A DNA stretch of 64,000 nt from an uncultured Bacteroidia bacterium (GCA_902782225.1 CACZMF010000005.1:124001-188000); one strand, 5' to 3'. Counted from the stretch's first letter, positions 45,442 to 55,820 are shown. Notes: generated by a model not told the origin, from the sequence alone. Program-made: numbers and translations.

Positions 45442-46575
45442 CTATTTTGTGAGAAGTGTGTCGGCTCCGAGCTGACGATATAAAGAAATCTTGGCGTTCA
45501 GGATAGCTATCGAGTCACGCAGCGCCTGAATCTGCTTGTCGGAATGCTCCAGGACGCTTTTGATGACCTCCGAGTCGGGAGTCTTGTCTCTCTGCGTGGA
45601 AGCGTCATCCCTGAGGATTACCTGCTCGCGGAAAAGGCCGTGCTCGGCCGCGGATGTGTAGATCCTCTCCCTCTCCTCCCCTGTCAGCTGCTCCCCGGCA
45701 AGGTACACCGTGACGGTGGAAGGGTCGGAAGAAGTGCTGACTTCGTAGTCGTAGATGAAGCCCTTGCCGATGGATTTGTTGGCCTCCACAAAGCGGGATG
45801 CATGGATCCTGAAGTTGCTGTCCTTGACGATGTCGATTGCCGAAAAGACGCTCGGCACTATCATGAGGAGCAGCACGAGGGCCACTGCCCTGCTCGTGAG
45901 GTTTCTGCGCTGGCCGGGCTCGGCGCTGACCGAAGGATAGCCGAGGTACTTGACTCCGACGAAGGTGGCTATGGCGATGAAGACGCTGTTGATAAGGAAG
46001 AGGTAGGCGGCGCCAAGGATGTAGGTCCAGTTGAGGATGGATAGTCCGTAGCCTATCGTGCAGAGCGGGGGCATGAGCGCAGTGGCGATGGCCACGCCGG
46101 ACAGCACCGTGCCGCGCTCCTTGCGGGAATTCTCGAGTATGCCGGCAAAGCCGCCGAACAGGGCCACTAGCACGTCATACACGGTCGGGTTGGTCCTGGC
46201 GAGCAGTTCGGTGGGGTGCTCCATGTTCAGCGGGCTGAGCAGGAAGAAGACCGTCGACGCCAGGATGCTCACGGCCACCATGACCCCGAAATTGCGGAGC
46301 GATTCCCGGAGGAGGTGGCGGTCATAAACGCCGAGGCTGAAGCCGAAGCCGAGTATGGGCCCCATGACCGGGGAAATGAGCATCGCGCCGATTATCACCG
46401 GGATGGAGTTCACGTTCAGACCCACGGAGGCTATGATTATCGCGCAGACCAGAATGAATACGTTGGGCCCGCGGAAATAGATGTTCTTGCGTATGGAGGC
46501 GCCTGCCCCTTCCAGGTCCATAAAATCGGACATATTCAGGAGAGACCTCAGGAATGATGACACTTTGTTAGCCAT
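45442..46575 (-). CDS. DUF389 family integral membrane protein
   Basis: 377 residues. The N-terminal two thirds contain about six transmembrane segments with SIPVIIGAMLISPVMGPILG and GTVLSGVAIATALMPPLCTIGYG, the two conserved DUF389 motifs. The C-terminal 130 residues are a soluble domain (VSTSSDPSTVTVYLAGEQL) ending in a coiled-coil-like stretch (KQIQALRDSIAILNAKISLY). Function unknown, sometimes annotated as a permease. A palindromic A/T-rich region with TATCTTGC lies upstream near 46600. Confidence 0.9.
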   Translation of the reverse strand: MANKVSSFLRSLLNMSDFMDLEGAGASIRKNIYFRGPNVFILVCAIIIASVGLNVNSIPVIIGAMLISPVMGPILGFGFSLGVYDRHLLRESLRNFGVMVAVSILASTVFFLLSPLNMEHPTELLARTNPTVYDVLVALFGGFAGILENSRKERGTVLSGVAIATALMPPLCTIGYGLSILNWTYILGAAYLFLINSVFIAIATFVGVKYLGYPSVSAEPGQRRNLTSRAVALVLLLMIVPSVFSAIDIVKDSNFRIHASRFVEANKSIGKGFIYDYEVSTSSDPSTVTVYLAGEQLTGEERERIYTSAAEHGLFREQVILRDDASTQRDKTPDSEVIKSVLEHSDKQIQALRDSIAILNAKISLYRQLGADTLLTK

Positions 46576-46659
46576 ACCTCTCTTGTTTTATCTTTGCAAG
46601 ATAAACATTTAGAAGCAAAAAACAAAGGACCCGGCGTCAGCTCATCATCCGTCGCCACC

Positions 46660-46696
46660 GGAAAACAAAACACCCCGCATCTGCAGACGCGGGGTG
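46660..46696 (-). terminator. Rho-independent terminator of the GLUG-lipoprotein operon
   Basis: On the minus strand the stem CACCCCGC/GCGGGGTG (46689-46696 with 46671-46678) and a 10-base loop are followed by TTTTGTTTTCC. It starts 20 bp after the stop at 46716 and closes the long minus-strand operon. Confidence 0.85.
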
Positions 46697-46715
46697 CCTG
46701 CATTATGAAGTACCG

Positions 46716-49700
46716 CTACTTGACGTAACTCAGGCCGGTGACCTTGCTGGTGTAGCTGGAATTGATCACCCCCACGTACGTCATGAAGTTCTCATCGTTG
46801 ATTTCGAACATTTCGGGGCTGCCGCCGGCATTATATACGCCGAGCGATCCGCCCACCTTGACGTTGGAAACGTGGTCGATCGCGCTGAAATTGGCGCAGA
46901 TCAGGCCGCTGAAACGACGGTTGCTAGCGTCGGTACTGGGATCGAAACCGGAAATGATGGTGGCCGTGTTGGCAACGCGGTCCCCTCCTTCCAGATAGCA
47001 GGTCTTGTCGCCCATCAGAGCGATAAGTCCTCCGGTCGTGGTCTTGGGGTCCGTCGTCGTGATGTCTCCGTTGTTCTGGCAGTCGATGACTCCGGAATTG
47101 ACGCTCAGGTTGCAGACAATCTGGCCGGCACGTCCGTTCGCGACGGTATTGAACTGTGAAGCATTGTTGGTGCAGCCCTTGATTATGGTGCCGTAGTTTG
47201 CCGTTGCGGCAATGCCCGAGCAGCGGCCCAGCTTGACCGTCATCGTGCCGTTGTTCACGCAGTTCGTTATGCGGACCCTGGAGTCGTTCTTGGCGTTCGT
47301 GCAGAATCCGGCGATTCCTCCGTACATAGCGCCGGTGGCGCCGTTTGCCAGGTTGGAACCACCGTCGGCTTCGACCGTGGCAGTGACCGTGCAGTCTTCG
47401 ATGATGCAGTCCGCGCTGACGGTGCTGAAGGCAAAGCCGGCGATGCCGCCGATGGCGAAGCGCTTGCCGCTCACCGACGCTCCGGGAGAAGTGACCTTTC
47501 CGGTGACCTGCACATTCTCGATCGTGCTGCTGTTGGCGGTGCCTGCAACGATTGCAGCATCTGCGGTACCGCTTGCCGAGAAGGTCATGTCAGCCTCGAC
47601 AGTGAAATTCTTCAACGTGGCCTTGTACACATATCCGAAGAGGCCCCAGGTCCTGCCGTCGGAAACATCGACCGTGTATTTGAAGTTCCTGAGGATATGG
47701 CCGGCACCGTCGAACACGCCGCTGAACACAGGGCCCTGTGCGGCGGACGCGTTGTTGCCGTTCCCGGAACTCGTAGCATAGCCCACGGGGGTCCAGGAGT
47801 CCAGGCCGGAGAAATCGATGTCGGATGTCAGGGTGACATTGGCCTTTGCGGCCGCCTGGTCCCCATCGTTGACACGCGAAGCGAAAGCCGCGAATTCGGC
47901 AGCGGTGCCGATTCTGATGTTCTCCTGCTCTTCTGGTTGTCCGCCGGATCCGGAGCCGCCTTCACCCTGCATGTCAGTCACTTCGTAGGGTTTGGCGATG
48001 GCATAACGGGCGGCCTTGAGAGCTATGGGAGCGTTTTCATCGGTAACTGCCGTCGTGCCTGCCGCGGTGGAACTGTAGCGGAAACTGTTCGCATCCATGG
48101 TGACATTCCCGTTGAAGGGGCCGATAATAGTCTCGAAGACCGTGCAGGAGGCACCATAGCGAGCAAGTCCGTAGTCCATGTGATATCCGTCACGGGTCAG
48201 GCCCATATCGTTGTTCAGGCCCGATGTACGCAGGTTCTGGAGCATGGCGCCCGTGGAAATGATGCCGTCGAAGGAGCATTCATTCATCACCGAGCGTGCC
48301 TGCGCGGAAATGACAGACCACATTTCGCTTGTGTTGGTAAAAGGCTTCGAGACGTTCTGCGCCTTCGACAGGTCGTGATAGGCCTGCGAGAGGATGTAAT
48401 ACAGCTTCGGGGAAGCGCCGATCGACGACTGCGCCTCCTTCACTTTCTGCACAAGCCCGCTGACAGCCGCCTTCTCATCGGTGGTCCATCCCCAGGCCAG
48501 CAGCCTTCCGGTGTGTTCCTGGATGGTCACGATATCGAATTTTGCGCTTATGGCCACCTGTGAAAGGCTCTTGCCCGTGATGTCGGTCCAGGAAGTCTGG
48601 CCGGGATTGCAAAGGTAGCAATGGTAATCCGAGGAGCTTGCCCAGCCGCTGTTGTATTCGGGAATGGTCCTGCCGCCGTAGTACATATGCACAAGCTGTA
48701 TCTTGTCGAGTCCGGCAGCTTTCAGGATGCCGGGGAGATGCTCTACGGCGTCCTTGGTGAAACTGTTGCCTATGAAGAAGATCCTGAAATCGGCTTCGGC
48801 GTTCAGGTCGGGATCCGGCTGCTCCTCGCCTGTCTGGATCAGATAAGTTATATTGTTGAAATGCCCGCCGGCACCGGTGGAGTTAGTCGTGCCAAGATAG
48901 GCAACCTTGCCCGATTCCGGGTAAAGATCGTATTCGTAGTTGCCGTTGTTGTACTTGCCCACCTTTCCGCCGGCCACACCGCCTTCCCAGGTCGTGACGG
49001 AATTTATATAGCCGAAGAACACGCCGCGGAACTGGCTGTCGGTGATGATTTCGCCATAATTCTCGCAATCGGTGAAAGGACCGGCGTTGCTGGGCAGTGA
49101 AAGCAGGCCGCCGCAACGGCCGGAAGTGGTGGAAACCAGATTGCCGTAGTTCTTGCAGGAGCTCATCGTGGAGTTGTTCGCAATGTAGCAGACGATATTG
49201 CCCAGACGGGAGCCGTCGGGCTTGGGCATCGTATTGAGCTGGTTGCCGCGGTTCTCGCAGCCGATGATGTCGGTGCAGCTGTTGGCGGCTGCGATGATGC
49301 CGCCGGTACGTCCAGCCTGGGAGGTCATGTCGCCGTAATTGTTGCAGGACGAAACGGTATTACGTACAGAGCCGCCGGTGGGGGCATTGATAAATCCCAC
49401 GATTCCGGCGACGTGGACGCCGGTCGCTCCTGCATTGAGGTTGGCGCTGTTCGTCGCGTTTATGGCGCCGTAATTATGCACGCTGTCCACGGTACAACCG
49501 CGGTTCTCGGCGTACATTCCTCCGACGAGGGCCATATGTATCAGACCTGTAGCACTTCCGCTATAGGTCATTGGAGCATAGCTTGTGACATCACGCACAT
49601 CCGCGTCATAGAGCACGCCTGCAATCATTCCGGCGCTTATTGAAGCGGAAGAATTCACTGTCAGCGAACAGTTGTCTTCAATGACGAAATTCTGCACAAT

Positions 49701-50771
49701 TGCGCCCTCGCCCAAGCAGCCGAAGAGCCCCCAATGGCGGCCCGTCACCGTCTCGTCGCAGACGAGGTGCAGGTTCTTGATGTGATGGGCGTTGCCGTCG
49801 AACTTGCCCGTAAAGGCGTGACCTTCCGTCACTGCGGGAATATAGCTGTTCCAAGGGGCGGTGGCGAATCCCACGGGCGTCCAGGACGAGACTTCGGAAA
49901 AATCGATATCCGCAAGGAGGTTCACCCAGCCCTCTGCATTCTCCCACTGGAGAGTGGGGGCGCCGGAGTTCACGGCTGCGGCAAATGCGGCGAAATCAGC
50001 CGCGTCCGCAATACCGTTCACCTTCCAAGTCACCGCAGGCATTGCGCGCAACTGTCCGGCTTCGAGAGTACGGGCGCTGGTGTTGCGCGTCATTATTTCT
50101 CCGTTCTGGTCCGTCACGGTCACCTTGAATCCCTGGGGATACTCGCCGGCGGGAACGGGCAGGTAGAGTTCCAGAGGCTGGGCAAGACTGACCTCGCAAT
50201 TGACGGTGAGAGCCTTGTCCGCCTCGGCGCTTGAAGTGCCCGTGAGCTTGAGGGTCGAGTAGTCTATGGTGAAGTCCCCGGCGATCTGCTCGCCTCCGAG
50301 ACCGGCGACCACGACCTTTTTCACAACGGTCCCGGCGGTGCCAGCCACCGTCACCTTAAGCATTGCCGTCAGCGGGGAGAAGTGGATCTGTCCCTCGGTC
50401 TCGGAGCGGCCGCCCAATATGACAGTCTGTGAATCAGCGCTTCGCTCGGAGGGCAGCGTCAGGGTCTTGGCATCCTTGTAGACGGAAGCAGGATACACTC
50501 CCTCATACGGCGTCGACACCACTTCTCCGAATGAGAAGCGGCCCACGGAAGAGCCCTCCGTCAGGGGCGACGAGGTCACGCCGTTGACGGCGATGGCGTC
50601 GCCTGCCGTCCAGCTCACCTTGACGCCGTCGATGGCCGTCTTGCTTTCGAGCTCCGGAAGGGAGGCGCTGATTACATTCTTGCTGTCCGGCTGCAGGTTT
50701 TCCCGCGTGCAACCGGGCAACAAGGCGGCGCACAAGGCCACAATGCAAATGGATAAAACTGAATTTTTCAT
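46716..50771 (-). CDS. Surface lipoprotein: fimbrillin-like head, two GLUG-like arrays flanking a DUF4886 (SGNH-like) domain
   Basis: 1351 residues. Lipobox Cys21 (LLPGC), then TREN. About 25-255 is a fimbrillin-like region. A header (LADIDFSEVSSWTPVG; FTGKFDGNAHHI) opens array 1 (about 255-640). A DUF4886 domain sits at about 655-920: FRIFFIGNSFTKDAVEHLPG is the SGNH block I (GNSF with nucleophilic serine), VTIQEHTGR a middle block, and TRDGYHMDYG the Asp-His of the catalytic site. After a GEGGSGSGGQPEE linker comes a second header and array 2 (about 945-1351). SGNH-type enzymes hydrolyse esters; here deacylation of a surface polymer or glycan is possible. It lies 7 bp after the NAGPA-bearing paralogue and is last in the operon. 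Confidence 0.85.
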   Translation of the reverse strand: MKNSVLSICIVALCAALLPGCTRENLQPDSKNVISASLPELESKTAIDGVKVSWTAGDAIAVNGVTSSPLTEGSSVGRFSFGEVVSTPYEGVYPASVYKDAKTLTLPSERSADSQTVILGGRSETEGQIHFSPLTAMLKVTVAGTAGTVVKKVVVAGLGGEQIAGDFTIDYSTLKLTGTSSAEADKALTVNCEVSLAQPLELYLPVPAGEYPQGFKVTVTDQNGEIMTRNTSARTLEAGQLRAMPAVTWKVNGIADAADFAAFAAAVNSGAPTLQWENAEGWVNLLADIDFSEVSSWTPVGFATAPWNSYIPAVTEGHAFTGKFDGNAHHIKNLHLVCDETVTGRHWGLFGCLGEGAIVQNFVIEDNCSLTVNSSASISAGMIAGVLYDADVRDVTSYAPMTYSGSATGLIHMALVGGMYAENRGCTVDSVHNYGAINATNSANLNAGATGVHVAGIVGFINAPTGGSVRNTVSSCNNYGDMTSQAGRTGGIIAAANSCTDIIGCENRGNQLNTMPKPDGSRLGNIVCYIANNSTMSSCKNYGNLVSTTSGRCGGLLSLPSNAGPFTDCENYGEIITDSQFRGVFFGYINSVTTWEGGVAGGKVGKYNNGNYEYDLYPESGKVAYLGTTNSTGAGGHFNNITYLIQTGEEQPDPDLNAEADFRIFFIGNSFTKDAVEHLPGILKAAGLDKIQLVHMYYGGRTIPEYNSGWASSSDYHCYLCNPGQTSWTDITGKSLSQVAISAKFDIVTIQEHTGRLLAWGWTTDEKAAVSGLVQKVKEAQSSIGASPKLYYILSQAYHDLSKAQNVSKPFTNTSEMWSVISAQARSVMNECSFDGIISTGAMLQNLRTSGLNNDMGLTRDGYHMDYGLARYGASCTVFETIIGPFNGNVTMDANSFRYSSTAAGTTAVTDENAPIALKAARYAIAKPYEVTDMQGEGGSGSGGQPEEQENIRIGTAAEFAAFASRVNDGDQAAAKANVTLTSDIDFSGLDSWTPVGYATSSGNGNNASAAQGPVFSGVFDGAGHILRNFKYTVDVSDGRTWGLFGYVYKATLKNFTVEADMTFSASGTADAAIVAGTANSSTIENVQVTGKVTSPGASVSGKRFAIGGIAGFAFSTVSADCIIEDCTVTATVEADGGSNLANGATGAMYGGIAGFCTNAKNDSRVRITNCVNNGTMTVKLGRCSGIAATANYGTIIKGCTNNASQFNTVANGRAGQIVCNLSVNSGVIDCQNNGDITTTDPKTTTGGLIALMGDKTCYLEGGDRVANTATIISGFDPSTDASNRRFSGLICANFSAIDHVSNVKVGGSLGVYNAGGSPEMFEINDENFMTYVGVINSSYTSKVTGLSYVK

Positions 50772-50778
50772 GTTGATA

Positions 50779-53700
50779 TTATTTTGCTCGTATTAACAAA
50801 TAGGACATACAACTTCTCTCGCCGTTGCTGTCGGAAATGCTGTTGACCACGGAACCTTTCCCGGAGGAAGGGTCCCACAGCCACATGGTGGTGGATCCGC
50901 CGCCGTCGAAGCGGGTAGCGGAAGAGCCGCCAAGTTTCTTCGAGATACGGTATATTTCATATGCTTTCAGGCCCATGGAGTACCACCCCTGACGGCCGTC
51001 CACGAGGACCAGCCACAGTTTTTTGCCGTCCTCGCTGACAACCGGCCAGGTCATCGGATCGTAACGCAGATGAAGGGCGGAGGTCGAACCTATGGAAGAG
51101 GTCCGGTCCTTGCCGTCTTTCATGATTTCATACATTGTAGATCCGATTGAGGCGATGGGCCTGGATGCGTCATCGTCTATCGAGATATCGCATTTAAATT
51201 CAATGACATCGCCCACCTTCACGGAGGATGCCCACCTGTCGGCCACCGTCCCGGAAAGGGCGATGCCGACCTGGTTTGCCTTCGTGATGTACGGCAGGCT
51301 CGAAAGCGGCTGCTTCCGGCCGTCATGAATGGACTGCACCGTGGCCTGGTAATAGCCGCGGTTCACCTTCATGGGGCCGTCATCGTATTCGCAGACTACA
51401 TACAGCACGTCCGCAGCCAGAGGATTCACCAGCTTGGTGTTCGAAGGATGCGGCAGCCTTACGTAGCGCGAGGTATAAAGGTTTACGGGCGACACGGTGG
51501 GCGAAGCATGCCTGAGCGTGGTATCGTTGACACTATAGTAGGGATATTCAGTCCCCGCGTGACGCAAAGTGCCGGTGAAGGCCTTCTTGCCGCAGGAGGC
51601 GGAACCGTCCGCAAAGACCGTAAGGCCCCATCTGTGGTTGGAAAGACTCGTCACCACTGACGGATTGTTGATATACAGAGGTTCCCCGTCCTCGACATGG
51701 AAGCCGCGCAGGATGCCGGCATAAGAATCGAAGAATCCCATATTGACGCCGGCAATGATGTTGTCGCCTTCATTTCTCTTGCGCGTGCATAGTCTGGACA
51801 AGGTCTCACGAAGCACGAATCCGGCATTCAGGTGGTCGTTGTCCCGCCCGTTCGGGTTGGGGATCAGATCATCCGCCAGGGCTGTGGTCACTTCGACCGA
51901 CGGGCTCGCCAGATCGATTTCCAGCACGTGCATATGCCTGGGAACATTCTTGAAGCGGCAGTGGCGGTAGGAGGCCCCGTCGGCAATCGTACGGCTTTCC
52001 AGCACTTCCCAGTCATAATAACTGTCGGCCGTCCAGTCCACGCTGTTCTCTTCGGGCGTGAAGCAGCTGGCATAGTCCTGACGCACGGCATTGTAGAAGT
52101 TGGACTCGGGAGCCTGATCCGGCATGTCGGCATAAGTGTCATAGTCGCCCACATGTCCGAATCCCTTGTTGCCGTGGAATGACGCCGCCGTCTTGTTGTA
52201 GCAGCAGCCCCAGGCGGGACCGTAATTGCCGTTGATGCGGCCTATGATTGCGCCGTTGTTGACGCTGTGGCTGATGACGCCGGTGCTGTAGCCGGCAAGC
52301 CCGCCCTGCTGGCAGGCAAGCGGCACGATGATGTTGCCGTTATTGGTGCAGGCATCTGCTTCGTCATCTCCGCCGATGGTGGATTCAGGCGAATTATAGC
52401 CAGCAAGACCGCCGATAATCAGCCCGTTACCCTGCGCGCTGCTGCCCTCGACGCCAAGGCTGGCGTTATTGGTCACGGAATGCATGGTCACGCCCTTGGC
52501 ATAGCCCACGATACCGCCGGCACGCAGTTTGGCCGGATTGCCGTAAAAGACCACACGGCTGTCCCTGTCGCCGAAGACAAGGTTGCTGATGGTCACTCCG
52601 TTCGCATTGCCGAAAAGGCCGGCGTGCGGATACTTTTCCGCATCTATCCGCCAATTGACGCCATAGATGCAGTGGCCAAGGCCGTCTACGTCGCAGTCCA
52701 GCGGATGCTGTTCCGAGCCGATCGGCACCCATTCCAGGATGGATGAGGCATCGATGTCGCGCAGAATCTGGACCTTCCCTCCGCTTTGCCAGGCGGCGAG
52801 GCTTGCGCCGCTGTTGACGGCACTAGCAAAGGCCAGCAGGTCATCCACATCCGAGATTCCGGTCCACTCCGGCTTTTCGCCGTAGATGAGGTTGTCGGGC
52901 GTTACCTTTGTCGCGGACGTGTTATGCGAACCCACATAATCGAAGTAATTGGACGCATTCACGCCGACCATCTGGTACGAGCCCCCATTGTAGGTTCCCA
53001 CGTCGCCGGCGGCTATGCACGCGCTGAAACTGGCGGCAAGGTTGCACTGCTGGAAGAAGGTGCCCCGGTAGGTCGTCTCGTCGGTAATGACGCGGCCGTA
53101 GTTCGCACACCTCTCGAACCTGTTGTTCTTGTTGTTGACCAGGCTCACGATTCCGCCCGCACGAGCCTTCGTGGAGCAGATCACGTCGGCGTAATTGACA
53201 CACGCCACAAGCGCCGAACCGTCCCCGGTGATACAGGTGATGTTGGCTATGCGCCCGCCGCCGGACACAGGGAAGGCATTATGGTTGTCGCCGTGATTCT
53301 CACAGGATTCCACAAGCGTGTAGCGGTTGGATGCAGCAACGATTCCGGCGCTGCGGCAGACTGCAGTTTGAAGTTCACCGTAATTCGTGCAGCGGTACAC
53401 ATGGACAATACGGCTGGAGCCGGCGGCGTTGGTGGAGAAGCCAAGGATGCCGGCAACCTGCACACCCGTCGCGCCGTTTTTGACGTTGGCACCGGCCGAG
53501 GCCGATACTTTCCCTTCGTTGACGAGGCCTTCGACAAGCGTGTCCCCTTCCCCGGAGAAGGCAAAGCCCAGCATCGCCATCGTGGCCCGCGTGTCGTCCG
53601 CGGCCTGGTTGTCCAGGGTCATGGATGCATGATTGGTGATGTTGCGCACGGTGGCTTCATTCACGAGGCCCGCCACAATTCCCGCATCGCTTCGTACCGA

Positions 53701-54837
53701 CGGGCTGAAGCGGAAAGAGCAACTCCCGTCGATCACGAAATTCTCCACTACGGCGCCGGGACCGAGGATGCCGAAGATGCCGCAAGGCACAGACTTCATA
53801 CTTTCCTTGGTGATTTCGGAGCCGGCGGCGGCATAAGTGAAAGCGAAATTCTTAAGAGTATGGCCGCAGCCGTCAAAGTGTCCCGTGAAGGGATTGCCGC
53901 TGACCGTCAATGTGTTGGATGCCCAGGTGCTTACGCCTGTGCCGACCGGGGTCCAGGAAGTGACGCCGGAGAAATCGATGTCGCCAAGCAGGGTCACCAC
54001 TCCGTCCGCGTTCTCCCACTGCTGCGTGGAAGCGCCGCTGTTGACGGCTGCGGCAAATGCCGCGAAGTCCGCTGCAGTAGCGATTCCGGGAGCTGTCTTC
54101 CAGGCCAGGGCGGGCATTGCGCGCAACTGACCAGTCACGCAGGTGCGTGCTCCGATATCACGGCTCATTTTGTTTCCGTCGGCATCCTCCAGGTCGAGAC
54201 GGAATCCCTCAGGGTAGTCCCCCTCCGGCACGGGCAGGTACAGCAGAAGCGGTTCCTGACCGAGGGCGGCGTCACAGCTGAGCTCTACGGTGCTGTTCCC
54301 AGCCACAGGCGCGATCTTGCCGCTGGAAAAGTCGATGCTGAACGTTCCGCTGAGGGCCTGTCCGCCAAGCGCCGTCAAAGTGGCCTTCCTGAGGACTTCC
54401 CCGTTTCCGGTCAGGGGAACGCGGAACACAGCCGTCAGGGCGGAAAAACCTATCCTGTTTCCTGAAGAAGCATATCCCCACAAAGGAATCTGGGTGAGGG
54501 AGGCATCGAAACTGCCAGGAATGACCAGCTGCGTGTCGCTTTTCCACATGGATGCGGGATACACAGCCATGTACGGGAGGGCCAGCTTATCCGCAAAGTC
54601 GAAACTTGCGCTCGCGCCCGCTTCCGTCAATGGGTATGAACGGCTTCCGTTGACCACGATCTCGTCTCCTTCGCTCCACGACAGCTTCACTCCGTCGACA
54701 GAGGTCCTGGTCGGGCCGGGAAGGAAGGCCTGAACCGACGACCTGACCGGAGCGGCGCAGGTTTCATCCGGCACCGGTTCGGATTCACAGGCAGCAAGAC
54801 AAGCCAGCGAAGCAAGCAATATCAGGTATTTCTTCAT
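50779..54837 (-). CDS. Surface lipoprotein: fimbrillin-like head, GLUG-like arrays, C-terminal NAGPA phosphodiester glycosidase domain
   Basis: 1352 residues. Lipobox Cys17 (LACLAAC), followed by ESEPVPDE. The fimbrillin-like head is at about 20-250, header and array 1 at about 255-665, a shorter second header/array at about 670-950. The C-terminal about 380 residues match phosphodiester glycosidases of the NAGPA/DUF2233 family: AGVNMGFFDSYAGILRGF, VDGRQGWYSMGLKAYE and the active-site loop ATRFDGGGSTTMWLWDP. Animal NAGPA removes GlcNAc from GlcNAc-1-phospho-mannose; bacterial members cleave similar sugar-phosphodiesters in exopolymers. Its start directly abuts the stop of the phosphatase-family gene (0 bp). 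A second NAGPA end occurs at 63570-64000. Confidence 0.87.
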   Translation of the reverse strand: MKKYLILLASLACLAACESEPVPDETCAAPVRSSVQAFLPGPTRTSVDGVKLSWSEGDEIVVNGSRSYPLTEAGASASFDFADKLALPYMAVYPASMWKSDTQLVIPGSFDASLTQIPLWGYASSGNRIGFSALTAVFRVPLTGNGEVLRKATLTALGGQALSGTFSIDFSSGKIAPVAGNSTVELSCDAALGQEPLLLYLPVPEGDYPEGFRLDLEDADGNKMSRDIGARTCVTGQLRAMPALAWKTAPGIATAADFAAFAAAVNSGASTQQWENADGVVTLLGDIDFSGVTSWTPVGTGVSTWASNTLTVSGNPFTGHFDGCGHTLKNFAFTYAAAGSEITKESMKSVPCGIFGILGPGAVVENFVIDGSCSFRFSPSVRSDAGIVAGLVNEATVRNITNHASMTLDNQAADDTRATMAMLGFAFSGEGDTLVEGLVNEGKVSASAGANVKNGATGVQVAGILGFSTNAAGSSRIVHVYRCTNYGELQTAVCRSAGIVAASNRYTLVESCENHGDNHNAFPVSGGGRIANITCITGDGSALVACVNYADVICSTKARAGGIVSLVNNKNNRFERCANYGRVITDETTYRGTFFQQCNLAASFSACIAAGDVGTYNGGSYQMVGVNASNYFDYVGSHNTSATKVTPDNLIYGEKPEWTGISDVDDLLAFASAVNSGASLAAWQSGGKVQILRDIDASSILEWVPIGSEQHPLDCDVDGLGHCIYGVNWRIDAEKYPHAGLFGNANGVTISNLVFGDRDSRVVFYGNPAKLRAGGIVGYAKGVTMHSVTNNASLGVEGSSAQGNGLIIGGLAGYNSPESTIGGDDEADACTNNGNIIVPLACQQGGLAGYSTGVISHSVNNGAIIGRINGNYGPAWGCCYNKTAASFHGNKGFGHVGDYDTYADMPDQAPESNFYNAVRQDYASCFTPEENSVDWTADSYYDWEVLESRTIADGASYRHCRFKNVPRHMHVLEIDLASPSVEVTTALADDLIPNPNGRDNDHLNAGFVLRETLSRLCTRKRNEGDNIIAGVNMGFFDSYAGILRGFHVEDGEPLYINNPSVVTSLSNHRWGLTVFADGSASCGKKAFTGTLRHAGTEYPYYSVNDTTLRHASPTVSPVNLYTSRYVRLPHPSNTKLVNPLAADVLYVVCEYDDGPMKVNRGYYQATVQSIHDGRKQPLSSLPYITKANQVGIALSGTVADRWASSVKVGDVIEFKCDISIDDDASRPIASIGSTMYEIMKDGKDRTSSIGSTSALHLRYDPMTWPVVSEDGKKLWLVLVDGRQGWYSMGLKAYEIYRISKKLGGSSATRFDGGGSTTMWLWDPSSGKGSVVNSISDSNGERSCMSYLLIRAK

Positions 54838-55818
54838 TTACTTCATTTTGAACACCACCAACACCGGATAATGGTCCGAGGGGTGGCAGAAATTATTGAT
54901 CGCCTTCCCGCGGGGATCCCGCACGGAAGCGGCAAAACCGTCATACAGTATCTCCGCGCTTTTAACCTTGCCGAACAGGGCCGGCGTCACATAGACCATA
55001 TCAATGCGACGGCCGGAGAGGGTGCTCTTCCTGAATTCTCCCGGATACAGACGCTCGATCACGTCGATGTACGGGGTATTCGCCCGCACATAGTCGTGGA
55101 CCAGGAACGCCGGATCGGCAGGGTCAAGCCCATAGTGGAAGTTGTCCACGCTGGAAATGGCATTGAAATCCCCGCACATCAGCCAGAGCTGCTTATCCGC
55201 ATCCGGCACCATGCCGACGGTCTGATTGCAGATATACTTCATTTCCACGGCCCTGAAACGGTCCCCGCCCCTCTCAGCCGCATCCGCCTGCTGGTCTTCC
55301 GCCTTGTAGGCGTACCTCTGCGGCCAGGTGTGGAGGGTGACGATATTCAGTTCGCGCCCCCTGCCAAGTTCGACCTTCGCCCAGCCGGCGCCGTGCACGA
55401 CGATGACGTCATCGCCGTTGCCCGTGATACGCTTTACGATCTTCAGGGGATACTTTGAAGTGATTACCTGCGGGAATGTGTCCCGCTTTCCGCAAATCAG
55501 GGTGTATTGATGCCCGTAACGGGAAGCGAGCACGTCCCAGTTCCAGGGAAGGTACTGGTCTTCGGGCATCTGCATCTTTTTGCCGGTGTCCGTCAGGTAC
55601 CGGGACTCCGCTTCACACCAGACGCATATGTCGGGATCCAGGCTTTTCACGTAAGCGACGAAATTGTCGTAGCCTGCGGCCTGGTCGGACCACATTCCGT
55701 TCTGGATGTTCCAATACAGCACCTTCAACTCCTTCCCTGACGCGCCGGAGCAAGTCAGGGAAAGGAGAGATGCTGCCAGGAGGGCTGCAAACGCAAACCG
55801 GAATTTACGCACACGCAT
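54838..55818 (-). CDS. Secreted endonuclease/exonuclease/phosphatase family hydrolase
   Basis: 326 residues with a signal peptide or lipoprotein signal (LLAASLLSLTCSGASG). The DNase I-like fold is shown by KVLYWNIQNGMW (N), CVWCEAES (metal-binding E), LNIVTLHTWPQ (H), MCGDFNAISS (D-x-N), RRIDMVYVTP and PSDHYPVLVVF (catalytic DH). Members cleave nucleic acids, inositol phosphates or sphingomyelin-type phosphodiesters; I cannot choose among these. The reported TTG at 55824 is replaced by ATG 55818, 2 bp after the stop of the short-peptide gene. It is sandwiched between the peptide and the NAGPA lipoprotein, suggesting joint action on a phosphodiester. Confidence 0.88.
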   Translation of the reverse strand: MRVRKFRFAFAALLAASLLSLTCSGASGKELKVLYWNIQNGMWSDQAAGYDNFVAYVKSLDPDICVWCEAESRYLTDTGKKMQMPEDQYLPWNWDVLASRYGHQYTLICGKRDTFPQVITSKYPLKIVKRITGNGDDVIVVHGAGWAKVELGRGRELNIVTLHTWPQRYAYKAEDQQADAAERGGDRFRAVEMKYICNQTVGMVPDADKQLWLMCGDFNAISSVDNFHYGLDPADPAFLVHDYVRANTPYIDVIERLYPGEFRKSTLSGRRIDMVYVTPALFGKVKSAEILYDGFAASVRDPRGKAINNFCHPSDHYPVLVVFKMK

Positions 55819-55820
55819 AA

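Noticed and set aside
52786-54465. 559-codon plus-strand frame opposite the NAGPA lipoprotein
   Set aside because: No signal peptide, motif or start context; typical antisense shadow. The same holds for 57037-58515.
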